A DNA stretch of 64,000 bases from NCBI GenBank assembly GCA_022575985.1, contig JAKSXM010000132.1:10044001-10108000 (forward strand), given 5' to 3'. A program made the translations under genes and the position numbers. This DNA is from Anagrus nilaparvatae (Eukaryota; Arthropoda; Insecta; Hymenoptera; Mymaridae). The notes below the pieces were generated by a model that saw nothing but the letters and a program-made list of their open reading frames with translations, was not told the origin of the DNA and did no database searches. Numbering within the stretch: position 1 is the stretch's first letter; every line of letters begins with the position of its first letter. This document shows positions 48,086 to 60,281 of the stretch, piece after piece.

Positions 48086-48240
48086 TCACGAGTTTTGACC
48101 ATTTTTCATGGCCTTGACCATCTCACCTTCGCTGAACAGCGGCACTTTCTCCCTGGATATCACCTCAAACGGGTTTCCCCAGGTGGGCCTTTCAGGGAAG
48201 AGAGCACCGACTTGCAATACTATTGACGAAATCTCTGTGA
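48086..48240 (-). pseudogene. R1-type LINE fragment (endonuclease/RT linker)
   Basis: Minus-strand reading from 48,238 gives EISSIVLQVGALFPERPTWG, then FEVISREKVPLFSEGEMVKA, then MKNGQNS and a stop. The order ALFP...W...PF-x-x-EEL-x-A-x-x-x-x-x-x-KAPG is typical of the segment just before the reverse transcriptase in R1-clade LINEs. The KAPG-type start of the RT is lost where the foldback element begins. It is too short to be functional. Confidence 0.6.
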
Positions 48241-49300
48241 ACTGAAGAAATTATTGTAAATATGCAGAATTTTGAAAGTAAAATATAAATCAATGGAAAT
48301 AATGATAAAACTTAATATAAAACATAAACAAAATTTAAACTTCACATAAAACATAATCTAAAATCTCAAATTTCATTTATATTCCAGCATGTTTCTTGTC
48401 CGTTAATTAAAGTAAGTTTTTTTTTTACAGTGATTCTTCCTCTGTGTAACATTAAAAAATTCAAAAAAGATGAAGTTTAATAGTAAAAAAACGATTAAAA
48501 GCTTATTTAGCTTAATAATTCATAAATTTATTGAAACATATTATTTTCAAAATTCATTAAAATCACAATTTAGATATGGTTATAATATTTTATCTGACGC
48601 TAAAAGATCAAATATTAGTCACAAGCACAATCTTTTTTACTCCATAACAAGAAAACAGATCATTATTTTCTATTTCGTTCAGCAAATTGTTGTAAATTTG
48701 TTTGTTTGTTTGTATTGAATTCACAGTTTCCTTTAAAAGGATGTGGCAGAATTTATGTGGGTAACAATGGGTTAGTATCACTTTTATTAAGTGATTCTAA
48801 CCCATTTCCATTCTGTCAAAAAAGAAATTTCCAAATAAAGTCTGACCAAATCAGAGTATACATGCTCTGGACCAAATTGGTGCACAAGGTTTAATAAATT
48901 AATTTTGGTATTGCTGAGCAAAAATAGATTGAATCGGACTATCCATTCGGCATTTAGTGTTAAATACTCACATTCGATTTATAAACTTTTTCTTACATAA
49001 TACAATATTTTAAAATATAATTTTTTTACATCGTTCGATATTTTATTTTACACAAATAGGGCAGAAAAAACGTCTGATCTAGGTTCGAAAGTAATATATT
49101 TCTGCTCTTATTATTAATAACTATTTGTTAAACATTATATTCTCTATATATTATATTCTCATAAAATATTATATTCTCTACATATTTTCCCATATAAGTC
49201 AAAGAATGGTTTTTCATTAAAAGCAAAAACAATGATTGTCTGAGGGTAGAGAATAAATAAGTTGACGATGGTAAAAAGTGATATATTGAGTTACAAAAAC
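48241..49300. other. AT-rich spacer with one hairpin
   Basis: Positions 48,771-48,811 form a hairpin with arms GGGTTAGTATCACTT and its near-complement. Short plus-strand frames (48,470-48,894) are low complexity. Nothing else is recognised. Confidence 0.45.
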
Positions 49301-50450
49301 CTAAAGAAATTTCATAAGAATTCTTAACAAATACTTCCCAAAGCCATCATTCCAATGAACGTGCTCTAGTTAATGTGATATTTTAAATGATTAACGCTCA
49401 CTGTTGAAGGCCCAAAAGACTTAAAAGTTTAAAGCAAGGGTATAAGGGAACATTTTTTTAACATAGCCAACTGATCACTAACCATATAGTATTTTTGTAA
49501 CACTATCTTCCTATGTATAGCATATCGACGAGTTTATGTGAATGGTATAGAGGTATTTTATTGAATAGTCATATATTGATACGCATGTATTTTTATATGC
49601 GATAAAAGAATCAAATAAATTTATTTTAAAAATAAAATTATCAAATAAATTTTTAAATAGAATGATTAATTTTAAAATCGGGTTACAACTAAATTTATTT
49701 TAAAAATAAAGGATGACTTATTTTATTAAAAATGAGTCACAACTAAGTTTCTTTTAATCAAATAAATAAAAGTATCAAATAAATTTCTAGATATTTGTTG
49801 TAAATGCGATACATATGAAGATGTTGTTACAAAAAATATCGATTGTAACGCGATACTATAGAACGCTGAAAGAGGCATAGTTGAGATGGAAGATAAAAAA
49901 ACGAAAGACAGAGCGCGTCAGCTCTCAACTATGCCTATACCAGCGTTCTATAGTAACTAGTTACAATATATACTATATTTATCAATGGCAAGGCTCAGGT
50001 ATTTCCTATTAAGATAGAAAATATTAGGGAATAATTGTATTTTTTGAGTACGATATTTACACCTTATGGGTGCCTTAACTCTAAAATTAGTCATTCCTGG
50101 TCATTGCGCACATTAAGATATTGCTCAGAATGACAACAAGAACACCATACTAAATTTTCAACTAATTTGATCAGGACCTAATTTCCAAAATCCACAAAAT
50201 TGATTAAAATTACAAATACAATATGTTAATTCTTAATTATCTAATAACTGATTAAGCTACCTTGTTGAACCATCAGCTATGGAATTAAGAAGTTATGATT
50301 TTTAAAAAATTAATTTCAAAGTTGATTCTTTGCAGAGGTATTTAATTGTTTATTAATATTTTTTTATCTAATATACTTACACGTAACTGTGTTAAAAAAA
50401 TAACAGCTGATTGAAAAAAAAACATCAGAATGTGGAATAATGAAATAATA
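49300..50450. repeat. Distal flank of IR copy C unit, duplicate of 3.5-5.3 kb
   Basis: Shared phrases include CCCAAAAGACTTAAAAG, GATATTTACACCTTATGGGTG-type sequence and CTTACACGTAACTGTGTT. Compared with the left copy, it lacks the minisatellite element, the hairpin and the TIR element, and instead carries its own insertion at about 49,500-49,975. Confidence 0.8.
49856..49953. mobile_element. 98-bp hairpin MITE, TA target duplication
   Basis: The ends CTATAGAACGCTG and CAGCGTTCTATAG are perfect complements, with further pairing at AGGCATAGTTGAGA. TA lies at 49,854-49,855 and 49,954-49,955. Confidence 0.8.
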
Positions 50451-50458
50451 AAAATTTT

Positions 50459-50512
50459 GATAAGATGTGGTAAAGTTGGTAAAATGATTTTTACGAGTGA
50501 AAGGTGTTTAAA
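50459..50512. repeat. Left half of a split palindromic MITE
   Basis: GATAAGATGTGGTAAAGTTG through GTGTTTAAAAA is the complement of 57,081-57,140 with one or two differences. Joined, the halves would form a palindrome of about 115-120 bp centred on AAAAATTTTT. Everything between them (a HINE-like cassette and a Penelope-like element) sits at the centre. Confidence 0.75.
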
Positions 50513-50629
50513 AATTGGTTCCTCATAGAGGAACCTTTGTGATAGATGAAATTTTGATTTTTGATTTTTTGGCATATAAGCACGTTTTGGGACCTCAGGA
50601 AGCTAAAAAACCGGTTTTTAAAAAAAGTC

Positions 50630-50671
<42 letters not shown>

Positions 50672-52690
50672 ACCGGTGAAATTTCACAACCATTATGAAA
50701 TTAAGACCTAATTTTTTTTTCAAAAATTTTTTTATCAAAAAATCTCAAACTACTTTTTTTTTTTTTTAATTTGGATGTAATACCTCATTTATTTCCACGA
50801 AAGTACCTATATTTGAAAGTACGATTTTTACTCGAAATCTCGAATCTGATAACTAATTTTTTGAAAATTTTTTTCTCAAAATTTTTTTCACAAAAAAATA
50901 CAAAAAACACTAATTTTTTTTTTCTTTTTGGACGTAGTACCTAATTTATTTCTTTGAGATTACTAGTTTTAGAACTATGGTTTATAGCATTTTTTTGGAC
51001 CTGATACCTAATTTTTTCAAAATTTTTTTCTCAAAATTTTTGTTGCCAAAAAATACAAAAAATGCCAAAATTTTTTTTATTTTAGGACGTAATACTTAGT
51101 TTTTTTCTATGAAAGTACTAATATTTGAAAATTTTGCAATCGGTGGTATTTCACAACCATTATGAAATTAAGACCTAATTTTTTTTTCAAAAATTTTTTT
51201 ATCAAAAAATCTCAAACTACTTTTTTTTTTTTTTAATTTGGATGTAATACCTCATTTATTTCCACGAAAGTACCTATATTTGAAAGTACGATTTTTACTC
51301 GATATCTCGAATCTGATAACTAATTTTTTGAAAATTTTTTTCTCAAAATTTTTTTCACAAAAAAATACAAAAAACACTAATTTTTTTTTTCTTTTTGGAC
51401 GTAGTACCTAATTTATTTCTTTGAGATTACTAGTTTTAGAACTATGGTTTATAGCATTTTTTTGGACCTGATACCTAATTTTTTCAAAATTTTTTTCTCA
51501 AAATTTTTGTTGCCAAAAAATACAAAAAATGCCAAAATTTTTTTTATTTTAGGACGTAATACTTAGTTTTTTTCTATGAAAGTACTAATATTTGAAAATT
51601 TTGCAATCGGTGGTATTTAACAACCATTATGGAATTAAGATCTAATTTTTTTTTCAAAAATTTTTTTATCATAAAATCTCAAACTACTTTTTTTTTTTAA
51701 TTTGGATGTAATACCTCATTTATTTCCACGAAAGTACCTATATTTGAAAGTACGATTTTTACTCGATATCTCGAATCTGATAACTAATTTTTTGAAAATT
51801 TTTTTCCCATAATTTTTTTCACCAAAAAATACAAAAAAAGCTTAATTTGTTTTTATTTTTGGATGTAGTACGTAATTGATTTCTATGAGAGTGCTAATTT
51901 TAGAAATATCGTTTATAGTAATTTTTTGGACCTGAAACTTAATTTTTTCAAAATTTTTTTCTCAAAATTAAAAAAACAAAAAAATTAAAAAATCTGTAAT
52001 ATTTTTTTTTTTTTTTAGTGTAATACTTCCTTGAAAGTACTAATATTTGAAAATGTTGCAATCGGTGGTATTTAACCACCATTATGGAATTAAGATCTAA
52101 TTTTTTTTCAAAAATTTTTTCATCAAAAAATTTCAAACTACTTTTTTTTTTTTTAATTTGGATGTAATACCTCATTTATTTCCATGAAAGTACTTATATT
52201 TGAAAGTACGATTTTTACTCGATATCTCAAATCTGATAATTAATTTTTTGAAAATTTTTTTCCCAAAATTTTTTTCACAAAAAAATACAAAGAATACCAA
52301 ATTTTTTTTTGTTCGGACGTAGTACCTAATTAATTTCTATGAGAGTACTAGTTTTAGAAAGCTTATTTATAGTAATTTTTTGGATCTGATACCGAATTTT
52401 TTCAAAATTTTTTTCTCAATATTAATAAAACAAAAAAATTAAAAAATCTGTAATATTGTTTTTTTTTTTAAGTGTAATACCTAGTTTATTGAAATTTTTT
52501 TCTAAAAATTTGTTAAATAAAAAACATTAAATCACAGAAATATTTTTTTTCTTTTAAAATACGGTATTTAACTTTTTTTTATGAATTACTGATATCTCAA
52601 ATTATCATTTTTATTAGATAAAATAGACCATTACAAATATTTTGCTATTGTTAATGAGGAACCATAGTGCCAATCACTTGGCAGCGTTTT
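50513..52690 (+). mobile_element. HINE-like cassette 3
   Basis: Start hairpin GGTTCCTC/GAGGAACC (50,517-50,535), TG microsatellite (50,635-50,662), 155-bp units in trimers of about 466 bp (50,700, 51,167, 51,633, 52,080), end hairpin TGCCAATCACTTGGCA (52,668-52,683) and T run. It is very close to cassette 2 but on the opposite strand. It is joined at its T run directly to the Penelope-like element. Confidence 0.7.
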
Positions 52691-53409
52691 TTTTATTTTT
52701 AACGACGTTTCGATCGATTAAGATCCTTTTCAAGCTAAAAAATATAATGAATTTTTTAATAAAAATTATAATAAGTAATTTAATAATATGGACACAAAAA
52801 AATTTTTTCTCTCACTCAATGTTTACAATTTATATTACATATTGAGATTAATGCTTCACTTGGTCAATATTTTGTCAAAAATTAATAAATAAATAAATTT
52901 GTAGATGTTTAAAAAGTATCCTATAAACATGAGAAAATTTTTTTAAAAATAAATTATGATAAAAATAGACTGAATTGCATTTATATTATCTTACCACAAG
53001 TCATATTATTAGAATATTTTTAATATTAATAAGTGTAACTAGTTAAAAACTAAAATATCACAAAAAAAATACTGATGTGTAGGTAAATTTTGAACTTAAA
53101 TATAAATAAATTATAATGAAATAATCTTAAAAATTATGAATTTATAAAAAATATGTATGATTGTTGTTTACAATCAACTGTTACTAATTTAAAAATTTTT
53201 CGGTAAGTAACAAATATATTGTGCAATTAGAGCCATCTATTGTATGTGAATATTAATAAGATACTATGATTTATAATCGATATGACTAGAGTATTGTTTT
53301 TATCGACATTATTGATAGAAAGAAAAAAAAACTGAACATGTGATTTATGTTAACACAGAAAAACAGCTGTGATTATGTAAATATTATGTAAATGGTGAAA
53401 AAACTATTT

Positions 53410-55678
53410 TTATGATTTGATTTTTTTCAGTTTATGAAATATGGAATTGTATGGAGCAAATAGATTTTCAGTATCTTCAATTTTATTTATAGCTGTTGGA
53501 TGAAGTTTAATGTGTATTCTTTCAGAAATAGTTCTTTTGTGAAATGATGGTTCTTTGTCCAATATCTTGAAATCCTTGAAATTAAAATTGTGACCAGTGT
53601 CAATGTAGTGTTGTGTAACAACTGGGTACTTTTTAGGTTTTTTGTTGCTAATATTTTCCTCTTTACAGCTAGCATCTACTGAGAAATTATTAAGTTCTTC
53701 TTTTCTATAATCAGGATTTTTATTAAGAAGTCTTTGACTAATTCTGGTAGGAAGTTTTTGTGTAGAAGCTATTTTTTCTTCTTCTTTTTTCTTCTTATTT
53801 TTATATGCTGTGATACCACCTTCATGTTCATTAATTCTTACCAAGGCTTCTCTTTTGCTCTGTCCAATGTAGGTTTCGTCACATTCATCACATTCAAATT
53901 TGTATACTACATTAGTCTGAATGTCTTTTTGAAAATTTATCTTTACCTTTAGTTATTATGTTATCCATTTTATTGATAATTTTAGGTATAGTTATGATAT
54001 TATATTTCCTTAACATTTTAGAGATATTATAATACATTCTGCCTACAAGTGGAAGACAAACTTTTGGTAATTTTAATAAAATCCTTTTGTGGGAATCAAT
54101 TCCCTCATTATCACAGTTATTGTTATTATTATCAGTGTTTTGAAGCAAGTTATTTCTATATTTTATGGAATTTAGTCTTTTCTTAATATAAAAATCAATA
54201 AATTTATTTGGATATTTATTTTGCAGAAGTAATTCTTTGGCAATAGCTATATTCGCTGAGTGAAAACAATCATTGGAAAGTAAAATGGCTCTGTCAACCA
54301 AATTATATATCATTCCTATTTTTTGTGCTTTTGTATGATTTGGGTCAAAATTTAAAAAACGATTGGAATTGGAAGGTTTTATAAACCAATTATATAATAA
54401 AGTGTTGTTATTTTTAATTAGCGTGACATCCAAAAAGTTAATACTATTATTAGACTCCAATTCACAAGTAAATTGTAGTCTGTTGTTGTATGAGTTGAAA
54501 ATATCAATAACATTTTGGATTTTGTCTACAGGAACGCATGTTAAGATGTCATCAACATACCTTTTATAAATTGGAGGTGTAAAATCCAATTGGCTCAGAC
54601 AATATTCTTCAAGATCGTCTAATACTATGTCTGCAAATATTGAGGATATAGGTGATCCCATAGGGCATCCAAAAATCTGTTTATAGTACTTATTATTAAA
54701 CTGTAGAAAGGTATTATCACTGAAATAGTCTATTGCATTATGTATTTCATGGATAGGAATGGTAGATACTTTCCTTATTTGGTCAAATCTTTTATCTATG
54801 CCTAATTTTATTAGATTATTAGGCACGTTGGTAAAAAGACTATTGGCATCTAAGCTAATAAGGACATAGTCATCTGGTATGTAGATGTTTTTTATATCTT
54901 GTATAAAATGGTAGCTGTTTACTACATGAGATCTTGGTTTTCTGATACTGGTTTTTAAAAGTTTGTTAAGAAATTGTGCAATAAAATGAGGTGGTGTATT
55001 GATTGTTGATAACACTGGTCTCAATTTATATTGTACATTACCATTTTCATCATATGTTAATATTAAATCACCAGAAGGGTTAGTTTCTAATTTATGAGTT
55101 TTAGCTAAATCATATAAGCGTGCCATGACAGTATCAGTTTGTGTGAATTTATGAGGATGATATTTTCTGAAGAAATAGCCATTTTCATTCCAACGTAAAG
55201 TAATATTTTGTGTGTTTTTCCTCTGCTCGTCTAATGGATTGTAATCAAGTTTTTTATAGGTAGATTCATCACTGAGTTGTTCATCCATTTTATTTATGTA
55301 GTCATGTTCATAAGTAGCAACAGTGTTGTTTGTTTTATCAGAACTCATGAAAATTATATCTTTGTTTTCCTTAAGAAACTTCTTAGTGTATTGTACATCT
55401 AATTCAAATTTAATGTCATCATTATTCATATGCTGTTTATCATGGATCTGATTATTGATGTTTGTAATTGAACTGTATCTAATATCATCTGCTATTTCAT
55501 CTTCAAAGTTGTTGTTAATTATTAAATTTTCAACATTTTTGATGATTTCAATGACATTGGTTTTTGTAACATTGGTTTTAATAGCATGTTTTTGACCTTT
55601 TATAACAGTGGAAATTACTCTTTCAGGAATGTCAAATGAAGTAAGATTTTGAAAATATTTTTTAGAAGTATTAATTAC
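53410..55678 (-). pseudogene. Penelope-like reverse transcriptase plus GIY-YIG endonuclease, frameshifted
   Basis: A 589-codon frame starting at about 55,678 contains the Penelope-type RT: RPVLSTINTPPHFIAQ (about residue 222), SLDANSLFTNVPNN (277), FGCPMGSPISSIFADI (338) and the catalytic YVDD (376-379, plus-strand 54,548-54,560). Near 53,933 one extra A (five instead of four in the right arm) shifts the frame. The GIY-YIG domain (CDECDKTYIGQSKREALVRI, then EHEGG) continues in another frame to 53,410. The N terminus is cut at 55,678 by the inverted arm, so the protein start is not natural. Apart from these two defects the catalytic residues are present. The enzymes prime reverse transcription at a nick made by the GIY-YIG nuclease (family knowledge). 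Confidence 0.85.
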
Positions 55679-56359
55679 CACAAAAGGATTTTATCAAAAT
55701 TACCAAAAGTTTGTCTTCCACTTGTAGGCAGAATGTATTATAATATCTCTAAAATGTTAAGGAAATATAATATCATAACTATACCTAAAATTATCAATAA
55801 AATGGATAACATAATAACTAAAGGTAAAGATAAATTTTCAAAAGACATTCAGACTAATGTAGTATACAAATTTGAATGTGATGAATGTGACAAAACCTAC
55901 ATTGGACAGAGCAAAAGAGAAGCCTTGGTAAGAATTAATGAACATGAAGGTGGTATCACAGCATATAAAAATAAGAAGAAAAAAGAAGAAGAAGAAATAG
56001 CTTCTACACAAAAACTTCCTACCAGAATTAGTCAAAGACTTCTTAATAAAAATCCTGATTATAGAAAAGAAGAACTTAATAATTTCTCAGTAGATGCTAG
56101 CTGTAAAGAGGAAAATATTAGCAACAAAAAACCTAAAAAGTACCCAGTTGTTACACAACACTACATTGACACTGGTCACAATTTTAATTTCAAGGATTTC
56201 AAGATATTGAACAAAGAACCATCATTTCACAAAAGAACTATTTCTGAAAGAATACACATTAAACTTCATCCAACAGCTATAAATAAAATTGAAGATACTG
56301 AAAATCTATTTGCTCCATACAATTCCATATTTCATAAACTGAAAAAAATCAAATCATAA
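55678..56359 (+). pseudogene. Inverted partial copy: RT C terminus and GIY-YIG endonuclease
   Basis: An open frame from the junction through VYKFECDECDKTYIGQSKRE and EHEGG to the natural stop at 56,359. It includes the C-terminal segment with two Cys-rich and Lys-rich stretches. The frame is continuous here, whereas the left arm has a one-base insertion. It lacks the RT catalytic core, so it is a 5'-truncated fragment. About 29 bases upstream of 55,678 that are open in frame belong to the complementary RT strand. Confidence 0.8.
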
Positions 56360-57035
56360 AAATAGTTTTTTCACCATTTACATAATATTTACATAATCAC
56401 AGCTGTTTTTCTGTGTTTACATAAATCACATGTTCAATTTTTTTTTCTTTCTATCAATAATGTCGATAAAAACAATACTCTAGTCATATCGATTATAAAT
56501 CATAGTATCTTATTAATATTCACATACAATAGATGGCTCTAATTGCACAATATATTTGTTACTTACCGAAAAATTTTTAAATTAGTAACAGTTGATTGTA
56601 AACAACAATCATACATATTTTTTATAAATTCATAATTTTTAAGATTATTTCATTATAATTTATTTATATTTAAGTTCAAAATTTACCTACACATCAGTAT
56701 TTTTTTTGTGATATTTTAGTTTTTAACTAGTTACACTTATTAATATTAAAAATATTCTAATAATATGACTTGTGGTAAGATAATATAAATGCAATTCAGT
56801 CTATTTTTATCATAATTTATTTTTAAAAAAATTTTCTCATGTTTATAGGATACTTTTTAAACATCTACAAATTTATTTATTTATTAATTTTTGACAAAAT
56901 ATTGACCAAGAGAAGCATTATTCTCAATATGTAATATAAATTGTAAACATTGAGTAAGAGAAAAAATTTTTTTGTGTCCATATTATTAAATTACTTACTA
57001 TAATTTTTATTAAAAAATTCATTATATTTTTTAGC

Positions 57036-57066
57036 TTGAAAAGGATCTTAATCGATCGAAACGTCG
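57036..57066 (+). ncRNA. Hammerhead-like remnant at the Penelope-like terminus
   Basis: CTTGAAAAGGATCTTAATCG followed by ATCGAAACGTC resembles the compact hammerhead motif of Penelope-like termini: a CUGAUGA box, a short stem (GATC/GATC) and a GAAAC...GUC box. The first box is degenerate (CTTGAAA), so activity is doubtful. The mirror copy is at about 52,701-52,731 on the other strand. Confidence 0.3.
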
Positions 57067-57080
57067 TTAAAAATAAAAAA

Positions 57081-57140
57081 TTTTTAAACATCTTTCACTC
57101 GTAAAAATCATTTTACCAACTTTACCACATCTTATCAATA
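57081..57140. repeat. Right half of the split palindromic MITE
   Basis: TTTTTAAACATCTTTCACTC to CCACATCTTATC is the complement of 50,459-50,512. Beyond it, similarity to the IR copy A flank resumes. Confidence 0.75.
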
Positions 57141-57892
57141 CTTTACAACGAGTAATAACTTCTTAATAACTTATTAATAAAAATTTTATTTATTAAATTA
57201 TAATAACTGTAGACAACAGTATAATTAATGTATAAGAAAGTTTACAAGAAAAAGTATTAATATAATTAGAGAATTGACAATATATGTGATAATAAATAGA
57301 AAGTAACATCAAAATCTAAATGGTTCTGAAGAGGATTCCCAATAGAAATTGAAAAGTTGACTTAATAATTAACTATGTAAGTATAGTATATTACGAGCCC
57401 GTGTCCAGAAAAGTAAAGAGTGGCCCAAATCGTATGTAAATTACAACCAAGGCGAAGCCGACATTGGTAACCTGTAATTTGGGTCATTCTTAAATTATGG
57501 ACTAGGGTCCTATACAATTTTTCTTCTTCAGTGGTGAAAAAATACGCCTTATCCGGAATCACACAGTGGTCAAGAATTACGCATTTTCTGGCTCTGAACA
57601 AGAAAAAAATGTTTGAACACTATACGTACAATTTTACAACTGTACAAAAACTACATTTATTATTAATTATCAACACTAAAATTGTTATAATAACTAAGGA
57701 TTAAATAAAAAACTATTATTATACATAATTAAATTCTTAACAAAATCTTACTTATAAAAAGACCATTATGGTAACTGATGTTTAATTTTACGAAAAAATT
57801 AATATTAATAATAATTTATTGTATAAAATAGAACAGTTTCTATTTAAAAACTATAAAGATTACTAAACGCATGTATTATAGTATTAATAGTA
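57141..57892. repeat. IR copy C downstream flank (part), duplicate of 5.3-5.8 kb
   Basis: The phrases AATTGACAATATATGTGATA and ATGGTTCTGAAGAGGATT align with 5,410-5,475. A segment of about 230 bp (57,365-57,600) absent from the left copy contains AAACGCCTTATCC-type GC-richer sequence and a 79-codon minus frame without a recognised domain. Confidence 0.65.
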
Positions 57893-59430
57893 CTCCAGTC
57901 AAAACGCGGTTTAGGGTGTATTTTCGAGTGCTGGCATGAGATTTGCTCTACTATATGTTTTTTGGGTCGCTGATCACGAAAATCGGGGTCTTTTCCGGGA
58001 GATATTTGCGGAACACCCTTAAATTAGCAAAAACAACCCCTAAAAGGGGTGTTTTGGCTATTTCTGCACTGTGAGCGACCAGATTACGTCCATACGGGTT
58101 TTTTGGGTCGCTGATCAAGAATTTGGGGGAATTTTCAATAAATAATTAATATTTCACCCTTAAATTAGCAAAAACAACCCTTAAAAGGGGTGTTTTGGCT
58201 ATTTCTGCACTTTGAGCGACCAAATTAAGTCCTTCAGGGTTTTTGTGGTTGCTGATCAAGAATTTGGGGGAATTTTTTATGAATAATCAATATTTCACCC
58301 TTAAATTAGCAAAAACAACCCCTAAAAGGGTGTTTTTGCTATTTCCGTACTTGAAGCGACCAAATGAGGTCCTTACGAGTTTTTTGTGTCTATGATTTGG
58401 GAGATTATTTTAATAAAAATTAGTATTTCACACTTATATTACTGAAATTCTCTCAAACAATGGGAATTTTTGTATATTCATGCATTTTTTACTTTTTTAA
58501 AACTTATTTTACGTATTTTTGGGATACTTAAGTATAATGATTGCTATTAAAGGAAATTCTAATTTATTATTTATACTCAAACAATTGTAAATAAAGGATT
58601 CGTCAAATTTATGAAAAAACAGTTTTTAATAATTAAAAATAATACAGGTTAATAAAAATAATAAAAATACAATAATACAAAATATTACTTTAGTTAAAAA
58701 TAATAAATAATACAATCACTTATTTGTAAATAGTGCATGCATAATAAAAAAAATGTAAATTGCAAGTAAAATATGAAGAGTTAAAAATAGAGAATAAAAT
58801 TAGAAGAAAAAAAATTAGAGAATAAAATTAGAGAATAAAATTCATAGCGTTTGTTTGCTAATTTAAGGGTGAAATATTAATTATTCATAAAAGATTACCC
58901 AAAATTATTGATCAGCGACCCAAAAAACCCCAAAGGACTTAATTTGGTCGCTCAAAGTGCAGAAATAGCAAAAACACCCATTTTAGGGGTTGTTTTTGCT
59001 AATTTAAGGGTGAAATATTAATTATTCATCAAAACTTCCCCCAAATTCTTGATCAGCGACCCGAAAAACCCGTATGGACGTAATCTGGTCGCTCAAAGTC
59101 CGTAAATAAAAAAAACACCCCCTTTTAGGGGTAGTTTTTGCTAATTTAAGGGTGAAATATTGATTATTTATAAAAAATTACCTCAAATTCTTGTTCAGCG
59201 ACCCAAAAAACCCTCCTAGGCCAATTCTTGGCTAAATCTAGAAACTCAGTTTGCTAATATATCAAAAAAACCACTTTTTGGGGGTAGTTTTTGCAAATTT
59301 AAGGGTGTTCCGCAAATATCTCCCGGAAAAGACCCCGATTTTCGTGATCAGCGACCCAAAAAATATATAGTAGAGCAAATCTCATGCCAGCACTCGAAAA
59401 TACACCCCCCCCCCCGCGTTTTGACTGGAG
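57893..59430. mobile_element. 1.5-kb foldback element with tandem units in both arms
   Basis: CTCCAGTCAAAACGCGG at the left is mirrored by CGCGTTTTGACTGGAG at the right, with TA at 57,891-57,892 and 59,431-59,432. Each arm holds about three units of about 130-150 bp marked by CACCCTTAAATTAGCAAAAA, CAACCCCTAAAAGGGGTG and GGTCGCTGATCA. The centre (58,440-58,850) is AT-rich. The copy A flank near 5,815 is an empty site. Non-coding. Confidence 0.85.
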
Positions 59431-60256
59431 TATAGTAAATAAACCATAAATAAGTATCAAGTATAAAGGAAAAGAATTTAATATCTCTTGATAAGTTTCA
59501 ATATGAAAATGTATAAAATAATCATGACAAAATCATGTAAGTTGAGGTTAAATTAGTGCTTAATGTTTTATTGCAATTAACTTCTAAAATACCAAGTATT
59601 AAACTTTTTGATAAAAATCTACGCTCTCACGAATAAACAGCTCTAAAATTTCCCCAACACTTCAGAAAAGAAAAAAATTTATAGTTTTGTAGAAACACTT
59701 GCAGACTTTATTTTATTGGAATCTTAATTTATAAAGTTTTGCACTTCCTAAATCTAAGTGTCCAGTTTATTTTTTCATTACGTATTAAACCATAGGCAAG
59801 GTTTATAGGAAAATGATTTTTTAAAGAATTATCTTTACTTATCTTCTGAAGATTATATAATGTTAATTATAATGTTTTTTAGCTCAAGTAACAAAGGAAT
59901 AAAGTTTGAAATTTTAGGCACTGTTTTTCTTACTGGTTTGGTGAAATATGCGAAATATAATAAAAGTAATTGTAAACATATAAAATTAAATACAACAAAA
60001 AGCCACCTGTTTCAACGTTTTTTAAATTTCATTAATACCATCATTAATGATGTAAACCTGACCATTTCTAATTCTTTAAAACTCGCTTTTTTTAATTCGC
60101 AGTTTTAATCTAATGATTCATTTGTTGTTTTTTAAAATTACTTTCATTTTCTTCATCTAATGCAAGTTATCATCATTGCTCCTGTTACATATAAAGTAAA
60201 TGTATTTACTGCTTCATATGAAAGTAAAATTTTAAAATATCTTCTCTAAAATAAAG
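59431..60256. repeat. Downstream flank of IR copy C
   Basis: Collinear with 5,820-6,857. The 82-codon plus-strand frame at 59,860-60,108 is not preserved in the left copy, where stops interrupt it. Confidence 0.7.
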
Positions 60257-60262
60257 TTTATT
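60257..60262 (-). terminator. Poly(A) signal of IR copy C
   Basis: A minus-strand AATAAA about 20 bases after the stop codon, conserved at 6,858-6,863 for copy A and mutated in copy B. Such a short 3' UTR is plausible for compact chemoreceptor genes. Confidence 0.55.
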
Positions 60263-60281
60263 CAGTGAATTTGAAATTGAT

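Larger units (their letters stand above)
52687..57080 (-). mobile_element. Penelope-like element with 1.4-kb inverted arms
   Basis: A minus-strand Penelope-like copy whose 3' part (GIY-YIG region and 3' UTR, 52,687-54,092) is present again in inverted orientation at 55,678-57,080. The arms are about 98 percent identical around a loop of 1.6 kb that holds the reverse transcriptase. Both ends carry the phrase GATCGAAACGTCGTTAAAA. Partial, inverted or tandem copies are common for Penelope insertions. The near identity of the arms implies a recent event. Confidence 0.85.
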
